DNA from: Sulfurimonas gotlandica GD1
GTDB taxonomy: Bacteria; Campylobacterota; Campylobacteria; Campylobacterales; Sulfurimonadaceae
Length of the DNA: 64,000 nt
Assembly (NCBI RefSeq): GCF_000242915.1
Contig: NZ_AFRZ01000001.1
Location: forward strand, 1,612,001-1,676,000
Direction of reading: 5' to 3'
Of the stretch, positions 8,191 through 16,668 are shown piece after piece. A program made the translations under genes and the position numbers. The notes beneath the pieces are model-generated. The model ran no database searches, had not been told where the DNA came from, and saw only the letters and a program-made list of their open reading frames with translations. How positions within the stretch are numbered: the stretch's first letter is position 1; every line of letters starts with the position of its first letter.

Positions 8191-9105
8191 TTAAATAGTA
8201 GCTTGTCGTAAAGTTATTGTAAAGAAAGCTCCAGCAGCTGTATTATATACATTTATAGTTCCGTGGTTCTTTTTAACAATCTGTTCGCTCATATAAAGCC
8301 CAATACCTGTGCCTTTACCCTCTGGTTTTGTAGTTACGTTTGGTTTGAAAATATCTTTGATTACTTCATTTGGAATGCCACCTGCATTATCTTCGACTTC
8401 AATGTAAATATTTGTATTTTCTTCATAGCATCTGATATTTATATTTCTATGATTTATATTTTTGTCATTAAATGAATCTATTGAATTATTTATCAGGTTT
8501 ATAAAAAGGTGTTTAAATTCATTCTGATTTCCAAATATTTTAATCTCTGAATCGATGTCTATATCTAGAAGAATATTTTGCGAGATAAGTTCATCTTTCA
8601 TGAGTATTCCAACGCTATTCATTGCATCTTGTATAGTAAACTCTTCATTTTTAGTTGATGGACGAAAGAAAGTGCGAAACTCATGTAACGTGCTTACCAT
8701 GTGATCTATCTGCATATGTACTGTATCATTAAACTCTTTGACGTAGGCAGAATTAACTAAGCCATTTTCAAAGTCCTCTTGCATCATATCACTCATCATA
8801 CTCATAGAGTTTAAAGGTTGCTTCCACTGGTGTGCAATAGCATCTATCATCTCACCCATAGAAGCCAGTCTTGATTGCTGTTCTAGTAGTTTGTCTTTTT
8901 TGGCATCTCTCTCATGAGCTATGATATTTCTTTTATCCCATTGCTTTAAGAAATACTCGTTCTGTTTGATAGTTTTTTGATTTTCTTTTTGTTCAGTAAT
9001 GTAAAAATCAAGTACTGTCTGAATTTTTTCAGCGAGTTTTTTATCTGATTTTTTGGATAGGTTTACAATTTCATTTAGAAGTATTTGAGTGATTTTATTT
9101 GACAT
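8191..9105 (-). CDS. Orphan soluble histidine kinase, paralog of the 5520-6425 gene
   Basis: 304 residues, no membrane segment or sensor domain. An N-terminal helical region (1-75) is followed by H92 in IAHQWKQPLN and a HATPase_c domain with NLINNSIDSF, DNAGGI and GTGIGLYM. Stretches such as EFRTFFRPS and EFKHLF are shared with the paralog at 5520-6425. There is no response regulator nearby. The two kinases may feed a common or distant regulator; which one cannot be told from the window. Confidence 0.85.
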   Translation of the reverse strand: MSNKITQILLNEIVNLSKKSDKKLAEKIQTVLDFYITEQKENQKTIKQNEYFLKQWDKRNIIAHERDAKKDKLLEQQSRLASMGEMIDAIAHQWKQPLNSMSMMSDMMQEDFENGLVNSAYVKEFNDTVHMQIDHMVSTLHEFRTFFRPSTKNEEFTIQDAMNSVGILMKDELISQNILLDIDIDSEIKIFGNQNEFKHLFINLINNSIDSFNDKNINHRNINIRCYEENTNIYIEVEDNAGGIPNEVIKDIFKPNVTTKPEGKGTGIGLYMSEQIVKKNHGTINVYNTAAGAFFTITLRQATI

Positions 9106-9161
9106 TTTTCACCAGTTAAATAGTTTTCATATATTATAGCAAAAAATGTAATCGAAAGGTA

Positions 9162-9180
9162 TTCCCGCAAAAAGCGGGAA
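9162..9180. terminator. GC-rich hairpin after glnA
   Basis: TTCCCGC (9162-9168) pairs with GCGGGAA (9174-9180) around AAAAA. It lies about 40 bases beyond the glnA stop on the minus strand and ahead of the kinase start at 9105. It is the most GC-rich short stem in the local AT-rich sequence and most likely ends or protects the glnA transcript. Confidence 0.6.
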
Positions 9181-9219
9181 AAAAGATTTAAAGCCCTCAA
9201 CCAAGGAGGACATGTGCGA

Positions 9220-10650
9220 CTAGCACTGGTAAGTTGTTTTAAACTCGTAAGCAGTTGGACGACCTTCATCTGGCCATACATCACGCTCAAATCTGTAATG
9301 TCTGTATGCTTCTAAAAATTCATCAGTAAATACAGGTTTTAGGTAGTCGTTGTCACGGAAAAGAGCTTCAAGTGAACCACGAAGAGTGTGAGGCATTTGA
9401 GGAATTCCTTTTTCACGAATCTCATCTAAAGATAATTCATATAAATCTTCATCCATTGGACCTATTGGAATCTCTTTGTTTTGGATACCATCAAGACCAG
9501 CCATCATCATTACTGCAAATGCTAAATAAGGACATGCACTTGAATCTGGAAAACGCATCTCAACACGAGTAGCCATTTCACCAGCACCATAAGGGATACG
9601 GCAAGATGCAGAACGATTTTGAGAAGAGTAAGTTAAAACACTTGGTGCTTCAAACCCTGGTAATAATCTTTTGTATGAGTTAGTTGATGGGTTAGTAAAT
9701 GCAGCAACTGAACGAGCATGCTTGAATATACCACCGATATAGTTAATACCCATCTCAGATACGTTTGCATAATTACCTTGTTTATAGAAAAGGTTTTTAC
9801 CATCTTTCCATAGTGATTGGTGAACGTGCATACCATTTCCATTATCGCCAAACATTGGCTTAGGCATAAATGTTGCAGTTTTACCATTAAGGTGAGCAAT
9901 CATTTTAATAACATATTTGTATTTTTGAACATTATCAGCTGCACCAATCATATCAGAAAAAACGATACCAATTTCGTGTTGACCTTGAGCAACTTCATGG
10001 TGACCAAGAATAACTTCTAGACCAACTTGCTCTAAAACTTGCATCATCTCAGCACGGATGTCAACAGCAGAATCTGTTGGAGCTACTGGAAAGTAACCAC
10101 CCTTAGTCCCTGGTCTGTGACCTGTGTTATACATATCTGGATAAGGATTGTTTGAATTCCACTCACCCTCTTCAGTATCTATTTTGTAGCCAGCTTCATT
10201 GATATTGTCAACAAAAGTTATGCTATCAAACATAAAAAATTCATTTTCAGGACCAAAGTATGCAGTGTCTGCAATACCTAAAGAATCAGCATGTGCTAGT
10301 GTTGCTTTTGCAATTGAACGTGGACATCTTTCATATGCTTGATTTTTGTAAATATCATATACATCACAAAATACGATGATAGTTGGATCAGCAGTAAATG
10401 GATCTAAAAATGCAGTTTCAACCTCTGGTTTTAAAAGCATATCTGATTTATTGATTGGCTGCCATGCATCGATTGAAGAACCATCAAATGGTAATCCATT
10501 ATTAAGTTGTCCTGCGTTTACAGCACTCATTCTATAAGTAACATGGTGCCATGTTCCTTTAATGTCTGTAAATCTAAAGTCTACAAATTGAACATCATTC
10601 TCTTCACAAAAAGTAAAAAACTCTTCTGTATTATTAACAAATTTTCCCAT
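9220..10650 (-). CDS. glnA: Glutamine synthetase, type I
   Basis: 476 residues. The ATP-dependent amidation of glutamate to glutamine makes this the main ammonium assimilation enzyme. The N-terminal beta-grasp region has [10 protein letters not shown], followed by the DGSSI loop ([11 protein letters not shown]), the catalytic core motif [11 protein letters not shown] and the ATP-binding [12 protein letters not shown] segment; the late NRSASCRIP arginine motif is also present. The C-terminal [12 protein letters not shown] includes a tyrosine in the position adenylylated in enterobacterial GSI, so covalent control is possible. A good ribosome site (AGGAGAG) precedes the ATG. It appears monocistronic. 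Confidence 0.95.
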   Translation of the reverse strand: MGKFVNNTEEFFTFCEENDVQFVDFRFTDIKGTWHHVTYRMSAVNAGQLNNGLPFDGSSIDAWQPINKSDMLLKPEVETAFLDPFTADPTIIVFCDVYDIYKNQAYERCPRSIAKATLAHADSLGIADTAYFGPENEFFMFDSITFVDNINEAGYKIDTEEGEWNSNNPYPDMYNTGHRPGTKGGYFPVAPTDSAVDIRAEMMQVLEQVGLEVILGHHEVAQGQHEIGIVFSDMIGAADNVQKYKYVIKMIAHLNGKTATFMPKPMFGDNGNGMHVHQSLWKDGKNLFYKQGNYANVSEMGINYIGGIFKHARSVAAFTNPSTNSYKRLLPGFEAPSVLTYSSQNRSASCRIPYGAGEMATRVEMRFPDSSACPYLAFAVMMMAGLDGIQNKEIPIGPMDEDLYELSLDEIREKGIPQMPHTLRGSLEALFRDNDYLKPVFTDEFLEAYRHYRFERDVWPDEGRPTAYEFKTTYQC

Positions 10651-10726
10651 TCATTCTCTCCTGAAATTAAATTGCCATTAGTATATCTGATTTATATTTA
10701 ATTGAATCTCTTATGTTGCTTATATT

Positions 10727-11023
10727 TTAATCAATATTAATTTTTTGTTTCGTTTTGTGCGAGTTGTCTTTCTCTTTTTTTGAGAAACCTGCACCTTTTT
10801 TTGTCTTTGCTTCTAATTCTAATGAATCTATAATTGAATGATAATCCATACCATTTTTTTTCATTTGCGAAAAGCAAGTGACAATAACGGCAATAGTGTT
10901 TGGAACCACACCTTTTTGTTTATAAGCTTGTAAGTTTTTTTCACTTACTTTAATTAGTTTACTGAATTTCGGAATAGTAATTTCTGCATCTAGCAGTAGT
11001 TTTTTAAAATCTATAAAAGTCAT
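10727..11023 (-). CDS. Small helix-turn-helix-like protein, possible repressor
   Basis: A 98-residue basic protein. I start it at the ATG at 11023, which has AGGA 6-9 bases upstream; an upstream in-frame TTG at 11050 has no ribosome site. Residues 1-50 (FKKLLLDAEITIPKFSKLIKVSEKN then LQAYKQKG) resemble a four-helix XRE-type fold with a recognition helix near SEKNLQAYKQ. The C-terminus is lysine-rich and probably disordered. It is divergent from the lysine-rich protein at 11162, with a near-perfect palindrome in the shared gap, so it may repress that promoter. Family assignment is tentative. Confidence 0.6.
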   Translation of the reverse strand: MTFIDFKKLLLDAEITIPKFSKLIKVSEKNLQAYKQKGVVPNTIAVIVTCFSQMKKNGMDYHSIIDSLELEAKTKKGAGFSKKEKDNSHKTKQKINID

Positions 11024-11081
11024 ATTTGTCCTAATTGGTATAAAAATCAATATGCAAATTATAGCATATATCTATATTTTA

Positions 11082-11110
11082 TTGACATATAGGCATAAAA
11101 CATATATAAT
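11082..11110 (+). promoter_or_regulatory. Full-consensus sigma-70 promoter
   Basis: TTGACA at 11082-11087 and TATAAT at 11105-11110 are separated by 17 bases, an exact consensus promoter. Transcription would start near 11117 and read into the lysine-rich protein gene at 11162. Nothing else I looked at in the window matches both boxes perfectly at ideal spacing. Confidence 0.85.
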
Positions 11111-11118
11111 CACTATAA

Positions 11119-11139
11119 TTTATTACTATTAGTAGTAAA
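11119..11139. promoter_or_regulatory. Near-perfect 21-bp palindrome over the transcript start
   Basis: TTTATTACTA (11119-11128) and TAGTAGTAAA (11130-11139) are inverted copies with one mismatch, centred on 11129. The site begins about 8 bases after the -10 box, where a bound repressor would block the strong promoter. In RNA it could also form a 5' hairpin. The divergent helix-turn-helix-like protein is a candidate binder. Confidence 0.5.
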
Positions 11140-11161
11140 AAACTTCATCAAGGAGCCACCA

Positions 11162-11335
11162 ATGGCAAAAGAATTAAAGAAAAAAGTAGCTAAAAAAGTA
11201 GCTAAAAAAGCAGATAAGAAAAAAGTTGCAAAGAAAGTTGCAAAGAAAAAAGTAGCTAAAAAAGCAGAAAAGAAAAAAGTAGCAAAGAAAGCGGCAAAGA
11301 AAAAAGTTGCTAAAAAGTCTTCAAAGAAAAAATAA
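11162..11335 (+). CDS. Lysine-rich, histone H1-like repetitive protein (57 aa)
   Basis: The start has a strong ribosome site (AAGGAG at 11150-11155, six bases before ATG). The 57 residues contain 31 lysines, the rest being mostly alanine and valine in irregular KKVAKK / KKAEKKK repeats, ending SSKKK. This composition is that of bacterial histone H1-like DNA-binding proteins and of eukaryotic H1 tails. It probably binds DNA or RNA by charge and may condense the nucleoid, or could bind polyphosphate made by the island that follows. The exact-consensus promoter suggests high expression. The function is inferred from composition only. Confidence 0.8.
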   Translation: MAKELKKKVAKKVAKKADKKKVAKKVAKKKVAKKAEKKKVAKKAAKKKVAKKSSKKK

Positions 11336-11353
11336 GTTTAGTCATTTAGTTTA

Positions 11354-11380
11354 AAACTGCAAAGTCATATTTTGCAGTTT
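11354..11380. terminator. Bidirectional terminator between lysine-rich gene and phoU
   Basis: AAACTGCAAA (11354-11363) pairs perfectly with TTTGCAGTTT (11371-11380) around a 7-base loop, between convergent genes ending at 11335 and 11387. Confidence 0.75.
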
Positions 11381-11386
11381 AACTCT

Positions 11387-12061
11387 TTAACTATAATGGC
11401 GAATCTCTCCACCTTGTGAAGCAAATAACATAAGATTTGCAATATTAACACTTCTATCACATGCACGTTCAAGTTTACGAAGAGTCCCTAATACCTTGAC
11501 ATACTCTATAGATAGTTCTTTTTCACCTATAATCATAGTTAAAATTTCTTTTTCTAAGATAGAAAAAAGATCGTCATTTTTACTTTCCTCAACCATTACC
11601 TTAGTGAAAAAATCTTCTATATTACAATTGTCAAGTTGCTTGAAACATTCTAAAATGTACTCAAGAGCATTTATAGTACTTTTGTGAAGTTGTATAATAG
11701 TTGAGTTTAAAGGCTCTAAATTACACTTACTAGAAGAGTGGTCTCTCATACGAAGGGCATATTTTTTCACACCTTCACCTATCCGTACGATTTCGTTGGT
11801 CATTTTTAAGTAAGCAACTAATGATCTAAGCTCTTTTGCCTCAGGTCCATATAGAGCAAAAGTTTTTATAATTTCATTATCAATAATATCACCTTGAACA
11901 GTTATATTGCTAAGTCTGCTTTGAACATCTTTGTAAAGCTCGTCGTTACTATTTTTATAGGCCTCAAGAGATATTGTGTTAGCATCTACTATACTTGTTA
12001 GTAGATTTGACATTATCTCTCTAATTTCTTCAATTTTATTATCATATTTTGTCGACATCAT
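11387..12061 (-). CDS. phoU: PhoU-family phosphate signalling protein
   Basis: A 224-residue all-helical protein with the two-repeat PhoU layout: repeat one around IREIMSNLLTSIVDANTISLEAY and KTFALYGPEAKEL, repeat two around FFTKVMVEESKNDDLFSILEKEI. The conserved acidic metal-binding clusters of strict PhoU are less clear, so it may be a divergent member. PhoU proteins bind the Pst transporter and restrain phosphate uptake and the phosphate sensor kinase. It lies 46 bases downstream of pstB in the pstC-A-B-phoU order typical of phosphate operons. Confidence 0.8.
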   Translation of the reverse strand: MMSTKYDNKIEEIREIMSNLLTSIVDANTISLEAYKNSNDELYKDVQSRLSNITVQGDIIDNEIIKTFALYGPEAKELRSLVAYLKMTNEIVRIGEGVKKYALRMRDHSSSKCNLEPLNSTIIQLHKSTINALEYILECFKQLDNCNIEDFFTKVMVEESKNDDLFSILEKEILTMIIGEKELSIEYVKVLGTLRKLERACDRSVNIANLMLFASQGGEIRHYS

Positions 12062-12107
12062 TTTCCTTTGTATTCTTAAATCTCATATAGTCTTAGTAAA
12101 GCTAAAA

Positions 12108-12893
12108 TCAACCAAATTTTCCTGTAATATACTCTTCAGTTAACTTCTCTTTTGGTGTTACGAAAAGCTCTTCTGTGCGACCAAGTTCTATTAACTCACC
12201 AAGATACATAAAACCAGTGTAGTCACTTACTCTTGCTGCTTGCTGCATATTGTGAGTTACTATAATAATAGAAACACGATCTTTAAGTTCAACGATTAAC
12301 TCCTCTATACCGGCAGTTGAAATCGGATCAAGTGCAGAAGTAGGTTCATCAAATAGTAAAACTTCCGGCTCTACTGCTACAGCTCTTGCAATACATAGTC
12401 TCTGTTGTTGACCGCCTGATAGGCCGTTTGCATCATGCTTAAGTCTATCTTTAGTCTCTTTCCATACAGCTGCATCTTTTAAAGCTTTCTCAACTCTGTC
12501 TTGAAGCTCTGTTTTGTTTTTAATACCTTGAAGCCTCATACCATAGGCAACATTATCAAATATGCTCATAGGGAAGGCAGTAGGTTTTTGGAAAATCATA
12601 CCTATTTGGATTCTAAGGCTTATAAGATCTTCTTTAGAAGTTAATATATTTCTATCTTTAAATATAATTTCACCATCATATTTATTCCCAGGATATAAAT
12701 CATGTATACGATTAAAACTTCTAAGAAGTGTGGTTTTGCCACAACCTGAAGGCCCGATTAGTGCCGTAATGTTATTTTTAGCAATAGGCATATTTAGTGT
12801 TTTAATACTTGGAGCATCAGCAGATGCATAAGTGAATTGAAAGTCTTTAACTTCCAGTGCTTTTTCTTCTGTTATATCTACAATCGTAGCCAT
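12108..12893 (-). CDS. pstB: Phosphate ABC transporter ATP-binding protein
   Basis: 261 residues from the ATG at 12893, which overlaps the pstA stop (TAATG). A longer reading frame exists upstream, but it runs through the end of pstA in another frame and its extra N-terminus is not PstB-like. Walker A GPSGCGKT (47-54), signature [14 protein letters not shown] and Walker [13 protein letters not shown] are all present, and the [14 protein letters not shown] and PTAFPMSI segments are PstB-specific. It powers high-affinity phosphate import with PstC and PstA. Confidence 0.95.
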   Translation of the reverse strand: MATIVDITEEKALEVKDFQFTYASADAPSIKTLNMPIAKNNITALIGPSGCGKTTLLRSFNRIHDLYPGNKYDGEIIFKDRNILTSKEDLISLRIQIGMIFQKPTAFPMSIFDNVAYGMRLQGIKNKTELQDRVEKALKDAAVWKETKDRLKHDANGLSGGQQQRLCIARAVAVEPEVLLFDEPTSALDPISTAGIEELIVELKDRVSIIIVTHNMQQAARVSDYTGFMYLGELIELGRTEELFVTPKEKLTEEYITGKFG

Positions 12894-13735
12894 TACTTTC
12901 CTTTTTTCTTCATAATAAATAGTCGTCCAATTATGTTTAGAGATAAAATAAACATACTTAAAATAAATGCTGCAGCCCATCCAAGTTTTTGCCAATCTTC
13001 ATATGGACTAGTTGCATAGTTGTACATTGTTACAGTCAGAGATGCTACAGGCGCATTCATATCTGTATTTAAAAAATTGTCATTAAATGATGTAAAGAGT
13101 AGTGGAGCAGTTTCACCTGCAACACGAGCCACACCAAGTAAAATACCTGTAAGTATTCCAGCCTTTGCTCCACGATAAACTACCTGTATAATAACTTTGT
13201 ATTTAGGAGCACCAAGTGCAAAAGCAGCTTCTCTTAGCGTTGATGGAACAAGCTGTAACATGTCATCAGTAGTTCTAAGAATGATAGGCAACATTATAAT
13301 AGTCAGAGCAATTGAACCTGCCCAACCGCTAAAGTGACCCATAGGTGCAACAATGATTGCATAAACAAAAGCTCCGATAACAATACTCGGAGCAGACATC
13401 ATAATGTCTGAGATATCACGTATAGCCTCAGAGAGTTTTGACTTTTGACCATATTCACTAAGATATGTCCCCGCCATAATACCTAAAGGAACACCAACAA
13501 GTGTAGCTACTCCAACAATCATTAACTGTCCAATCAGTGCATGTTTTAAACCACCTTCTGCGTTGCCAGGAGGTGCACCTTCTTGAGTAAAAATACTCCA
13601 TGTAAGTGCATCAACACCGTTTATGATTAAAACACCTAAAATCCAAAATAAAAATCCAATTCCAATCAGAGCTGACAGCGTAGATAAGACCATAACAATA
13701 TTATTTATAATAATTCTTTTTTTAGTATGAGTCAT
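12893..13735 (-). CDS. pstA: Phosphate ABC transporter permease
   Basis: 280 residues with six predicted membrane helices. The BPD_transp_1 domain has the coupling-loop pattern around [22 protein letters not shown] (EAA motif near 165-185). It contains the PstA hallmark [14 protein letters not shown]. It overlaps pstC by one base at 13735 and pstB by three bases at 12893, giving a tightly coupled operon. Its role is to form the inner-membrane phosphate channel with PstC. Confidence 0.95.
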   Translation of the reverse strand: MTHTKKRIIINNIVMVLSTLSALIGIGFLFWILGVLIINGVDALTWSIFTQEGAPPGNAEGGLKHALIGQLMIVGVATLVGVPLGIMAGTYLSEYGQKSKLSEAIRDISDIMMSAPSIVIGAFVYAIIVAPMGHFSGWAGSIALTIIMLPIILRTTDDMLQLVPSTLREAAFALGAPKYKVIIQVVYRGAKAGILTGILLGVARVAGETAPLLFTSFNDNFLNTDMNAPVASLTVTMYNYATSPYEDWQKLGWAAAFILSMFILSLNIIGRLFIMKKKGK

Positions 13736-14592
13736 TAGACTAACCTTTTTCTTCTAAGGAAGTAAAACTTTGCAACTGAGATAATGGTAAAACTAATTAC
13801 AAGAAGTAAAAGTGACAACTCAAACAAAGATGAGTAGTAAAGCTCAGTATCTGCTTCAGTAAACTCATTTGCAAGTGTTACCGGAATCGAAGTCGCAGGT
13901 TGTGTTAAATCTGCAGATATTTTATGCACATTACCCATTACAAATGTTACAGCCATAGTCTCTCCGATTGCACGACCAAGAGCTAAGATAAATGAACCTA
14001 TAATTCCGGCTTTAGCGTATGGGATGATAATGTCTTTTATAACATCCCATTTGGTTCCACCAAGTGCATAAGCAGACTCTTTTAATATATCTGGTGTTGT
14101 ATTCATAGCATCTCTTGTTACTGCTGCCATAAATGGAAGAATCATGATTGAAAGTACGATACCAGCTGTTAACATACTTATTCCTATACCTCCAAAAACA
14201 TCACGAACGATAGGCACAAAATAAAAAAGTCCCCACATTCCGTAGATAACAGATGGAATAGCAGCAAGAAGCTCTATTGATACACCAACTGGTGCTTTAA
14301 ACTTCGCAGGTGCCAACTCACTTAAGAATATTGCCACCCCAATAGCTAGTGGAACCGCTAAAATCATTGCTAGAAACGTTGAGACAACAGAACCGTAAAT
14401 AGCAGGAAGTGCTCCAAATTTTTCTAAATTCGGTGCCCATTTTGTGTCAGTTATAAAGTCAAAGCCAAAAGCGTTAATTGACTCGATGGAGTGTTGAAAT
14501 AAAACTACAAAAATCCATGCAACAATAAGAAGTATAGCAATAGCGATTATTTTTGTAGCGTTAGCAAAAAGTTTATCTATTATTATGCTCAT
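13735..14592 (-). CDS. pstC: Phosphate ABC transporter permease
   Basis: 285 residues, six membrane helices. The EAA-type coupling loop reads ILKESAYALGGTKWDVI, and the family stretch GRAIGETMAVTFVMGN (PstC-specific) follows. It is the first gene of the pstC-A-B-phoU unit and starts 31 bases downstream of a TATAAT that is preceded by a Pho-type direct repeat. pstS is not in the operon; it lies about 6 kb away on the other strand under the same kind of promoter. Confidence 0.95.
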   Translation of the reverse strand: MSIIIDKLFANATKIIAIAILLIVAWIFVVLFQHSIESINAFGFDFITDTKWAPNLEKFGALPAIYGSVVSTFLAMILAVPLAIGVAIFLSELAPAKFKAPVGVSIELLAAIPSVIYGMWGLFYFVPIVRDVFGGIGISMLTAGIVLSIMILPFMAAVTRDAMNTTPDILKESAYALGGTKWDVIKDIIIPYAKAGIIGSFILALGRAIGETMAVTFVMGNVHKISADLTQPATSIPVTLANEFTEADTELYYSSLFELSLLLLVISFTIISVAKFYFLRRKRLV

Positions 14593-14622
14593 AAAATTTT
14601 CACCCCTTTTTTTAAGTTCGCA

Positions 14623-14655
14623 ATTATAAAAAAGTTTGGTTACATAGAGGTTACA
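14623..14655 (-). promoter_or_regulatory. Pho-type box and -10 upstream of pstC
   Basis: On the minus strand, TGTAAC (14655-14650), five bases, TGTAAC (14644-14639), ten bases, then TATAAT (14628-14623). The 11-bp repeat period and the 10-base gap to the -10 are identical at pstS and at the porin at 26449. The sequence after the second repeat (CAAACTTTTT) almost equals that at the porin. This fits activation by a PhoB-like regulator replacing the -35 box. Confidence 0.85.
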
Positions 14656-14922
14656 TTTTGGAATTGTTTAGAAGATATTTTATTAAAATCAACACTTCTG
14701 TTTTTATCTATTTATTTATTTTATTCTAGCTTTGTGGTTCAAATTATAAATAGCCTTTAAAAAGAAAATTTTATTAATTTATACCTTTTGGGGTTAAAAT
14801 CATATATAAATCTCTTTAAGAGCATTTAAAATTAATTTTATGATGAATAATATTGGTATTAAAAAGTGTATTTTAGTAAATTTATTTTAATCTTCTAAAT
14901 AATCTAAAGAAAATCATTAAAA
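14656..14922. other. AT-rich intergenic stretch between divergent phosphate transport genes
   Basis: The gap between pstC and the PiT gene spans 14593-15036. Its ends carry the pstC Pho box (14623-14655) and the PiT promoter element (14923-14956). The middle is very AT-rich with long T/A runs and no open frame, RNA gene or convincing hairpin that I can support. Confidence 0.5.
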
Positions 14923-14956
14923 TTGAAGAAAAAATCAAGAATAGTAGGAGTATACT
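14923..14956 (+). promoter_or_regulatory. Direct-repeat promoter element upstream of the PiT gene
   Basis: TGAAGA (14924-14929), five bases, TCAAGA (14935-14940), ten bases, TATACT (14951-14956). Repeat period and spacing match the Pho boxes, but the half-site differs. The same element with conserved flanks (AGTAGnAG before TATACT) is upstream of the first ppk2 gene at 18743-18776. A start near 14963 would give a leader of about 75 bases. Confidence 0.65.
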
Positions 14957-15036
14957 GACTCCATGTAGCTGATAAATAACTTAAGATAAAAAGAAAATGA
15001 GTTAGAGATATTATACAGCTCTTAGAAAAGGAAAAC

Positions 15037-16668
15037 ATGGAAATTCAGACAGTTAAGAAGATGGAAAAAGAGGCGCTTAAGGGCAGCGGTATAGATTTTA
15101 TGAGACTTGGGTTCGCACTCTTTTTTATGGTGGCAGTTCTTGCTTACAGCTTCTTGAGTCTGGGTAGTGTTCCAAATAGTATGTTTCTAGCTATTGCAGC
15201 GCTCTTTGGAGCGTATATGGCAATGAACATCGGAGCTAACGATGTTGCCAACAACGTTGGACCAGCTGTTGGTTCAAAAGCTCTTACTATGGGTGGAGCG
15301 ATAGTTATTGCTGCTATTTTTGAAGCTGGTGGTGCCTTTATCGCCGGTGGTGATGTTGTAAAAACAATCAAAAAAGGTATTATTGATATAAATGCATTTG
15401 GTGGAAATGTAGATCCATTCATCTGGGCGATGATGGCTGCACTTTTAGCAGCTGCATTATGGCTAAACTTTGCAACTGCGATGAAAGCACCGGTTTCAAC
15501 TACACACTCAATCGTTGGTGGTGTTATGGGTGCTGGTATTGCGGCAGCAGGGTTTAGTATAGTTGACTGGGGTACAATGGCAAAAATTGCATCTTCATGG
15601 ATTATCTCACCTGTTTTAGGTGGTGTGATTGCTGCAACATTTTTGTTTGCTATTAAAAAGACAATGGTCTATAAAGAAGATAAAATAACCGCAGCCAAGA
15701 TATGGGTGCCTATCTTTGTAGCCATTATGTCATGGGCATTTGTTACTTACTTAACTTTAAAAGGTCTTAAAAAGATTTGGCCTTCGATTGTTGATGTCTT
15801 GTCTTTTCTTCCAGATGAGAAAAAACCTTCATTTATTGTTGCAGCAATTTTTGGATTAATCATTGCAGCAATTGTCTACTTCATAGTTAAAAAAACTGTC
15901 ACAGCCAGAGCTGCTAAACTTGATAACACTAGAGCTGGAATAAATTTACTTTTTACAGTACCTCTTATTTTTGCAGCGGCACTATTAAGTTTTGCTCATG
16001 GAGCAAATGATGTTGCAAATGCAATTGGACCATTAGCTGCGATCAGTGATGCTGTTACTACAGGTGGCATCTCTGCTAAAGCCGGAATACCTTTTTGGGT
16101 AATGGCAGTAGGAGCTTTAGGTATTGCAATTGGACTAGCTCTTTATGGACCAAAACTGATTAAAACTGTAGGTGGTGAGATAACAGAACTTGATCAGATG
16201 AGAGCATTTTCAGTAGCAATGGCTGCTTCTATAACGGTGATTATAGCTTCACAGCTTGGTCTTCCTGTTTCTTCTACTCATATTGCTATTGGTGGTATAT
16301 TTGGTGTTGGTTTTTTAAGAGAGTATCTGGTTTCAACTAATCAAGAAGAGATTTTACACCAAGAGGAATTAAGTATTGAAGATGAGAAAAAAGTTTTAAA
16401 AGCATATACTAGTGAGAGAAAAACATTAGAAGATAAGAGTGATAAAACTAAAGATGATTATGAGAGAATTGTTAATCTATATAAAATGATTGATGAAGAA
16501 GAGAATAAGATTAAATCATCTAAAAAACATATTAAAAGCGTAGAAAAAGTTAAATACGTAAAAAGAGATGCAGTTAAGAAAATTATAGCAGCTTGGATAA
16601 TAACAGTTCCTGCAGCCGCTCTTTTATCTGCAGCAATATTTTTTATGATTAAAGGAATTGTGCTTTAA
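15037..16668 (+). CDS. Inorganic phosphate transporter, PiT family
   Basis: 543 residues with about ten membrane helices. Both halves carry the PiT signature GANDVAN: GANDVANNVGPAVGSKA near 66-82 and GANDVANAIGPLAAI near 323-337. Each half also has a STTHS / SSTHIAIGG segment. A charged, coiled-coil-like loop of about 80 residues (roughly 440-520) separates the last helices, longer than in short PiT proteins. PiT carriers are low-affinity phosphate (or metal-phosphate) symporters. The gene overlaps the next transporter by one base (TAATG), so the two phosphate carriers and the small coiled-coil protein form one operon. Confidence 0.93.
   Translation: MEIQTVKKMEKEALKGSGIDFMRLGFALFFMVAVLAYSFLSLGSVPNSMFLAIAALFGAYMAMNIGANDVANNVGPAVGSKALTMGGAIVIAAIFEAGGAFIAGGDVVKTIKKGIIDINAFGGNVDPFIWAMMAALLAAALWLNFATAMKAPVSTTHSIVGGVMGAGIAAAGFSIVDWGTMAKIASSWIISPVLGGVIAATFLFAIKKTMVYKEDKITAAKIWVPIFVAIMSWAFVTYLTLKGLKKIWPSIVDVLSFLPDEKKPSFIVAAIFGLIIAAIVYFIVKKTVTARAAKLDNTRAGINLLFTVPLIFAAALLSFAHGANDVANAIGPLAAISDAVTTGGISAKAGIPFWVMAVGALGIAIGLALYGPKLIKTVGGEITELDQMRAFSVAMAASITVIIASQLGLPVSSTHIAIGGIFGVGFLREYLVSTNQEEILHQEELSIEDEKKVLKAYTSERKTLEDKSDKTKDDYERIVNLYKMIDEEENKIKSSKKHIKSVEKVKYVKRDAVKKIIAAWIITVPAAALLSAAIFFMIKGIVL

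Noticed and set aside
9075-9290. 71-residue minus-strand frame overlapping the glnA end
   Set aside because: It overlaps glnA and the hairpin in another frame and encodes no recognisable protein; the real gene there is glnA.
11162-11335. The KKVAKK repeat as a non-coding tandem repeat or CRISPR-like array
   Set aside because: The units are irregular, the frame is open from ATG to stop, has a ribosome site and promoter, and there are no spacers.
12894-12995. N-terminal extension of pstB in frame upstream of 12893
   Set aside because: It lies inside the end of pstA in another frame, is not PstB-like, and the ATG at 12893 overlaps the pstA stop as in coupled operons.
14656-14922. Small RNA or short gene in the pstC-PiT gap
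   Set aside because: No open frame with ribosome site and no stable hairpin; only AT-rich runs.
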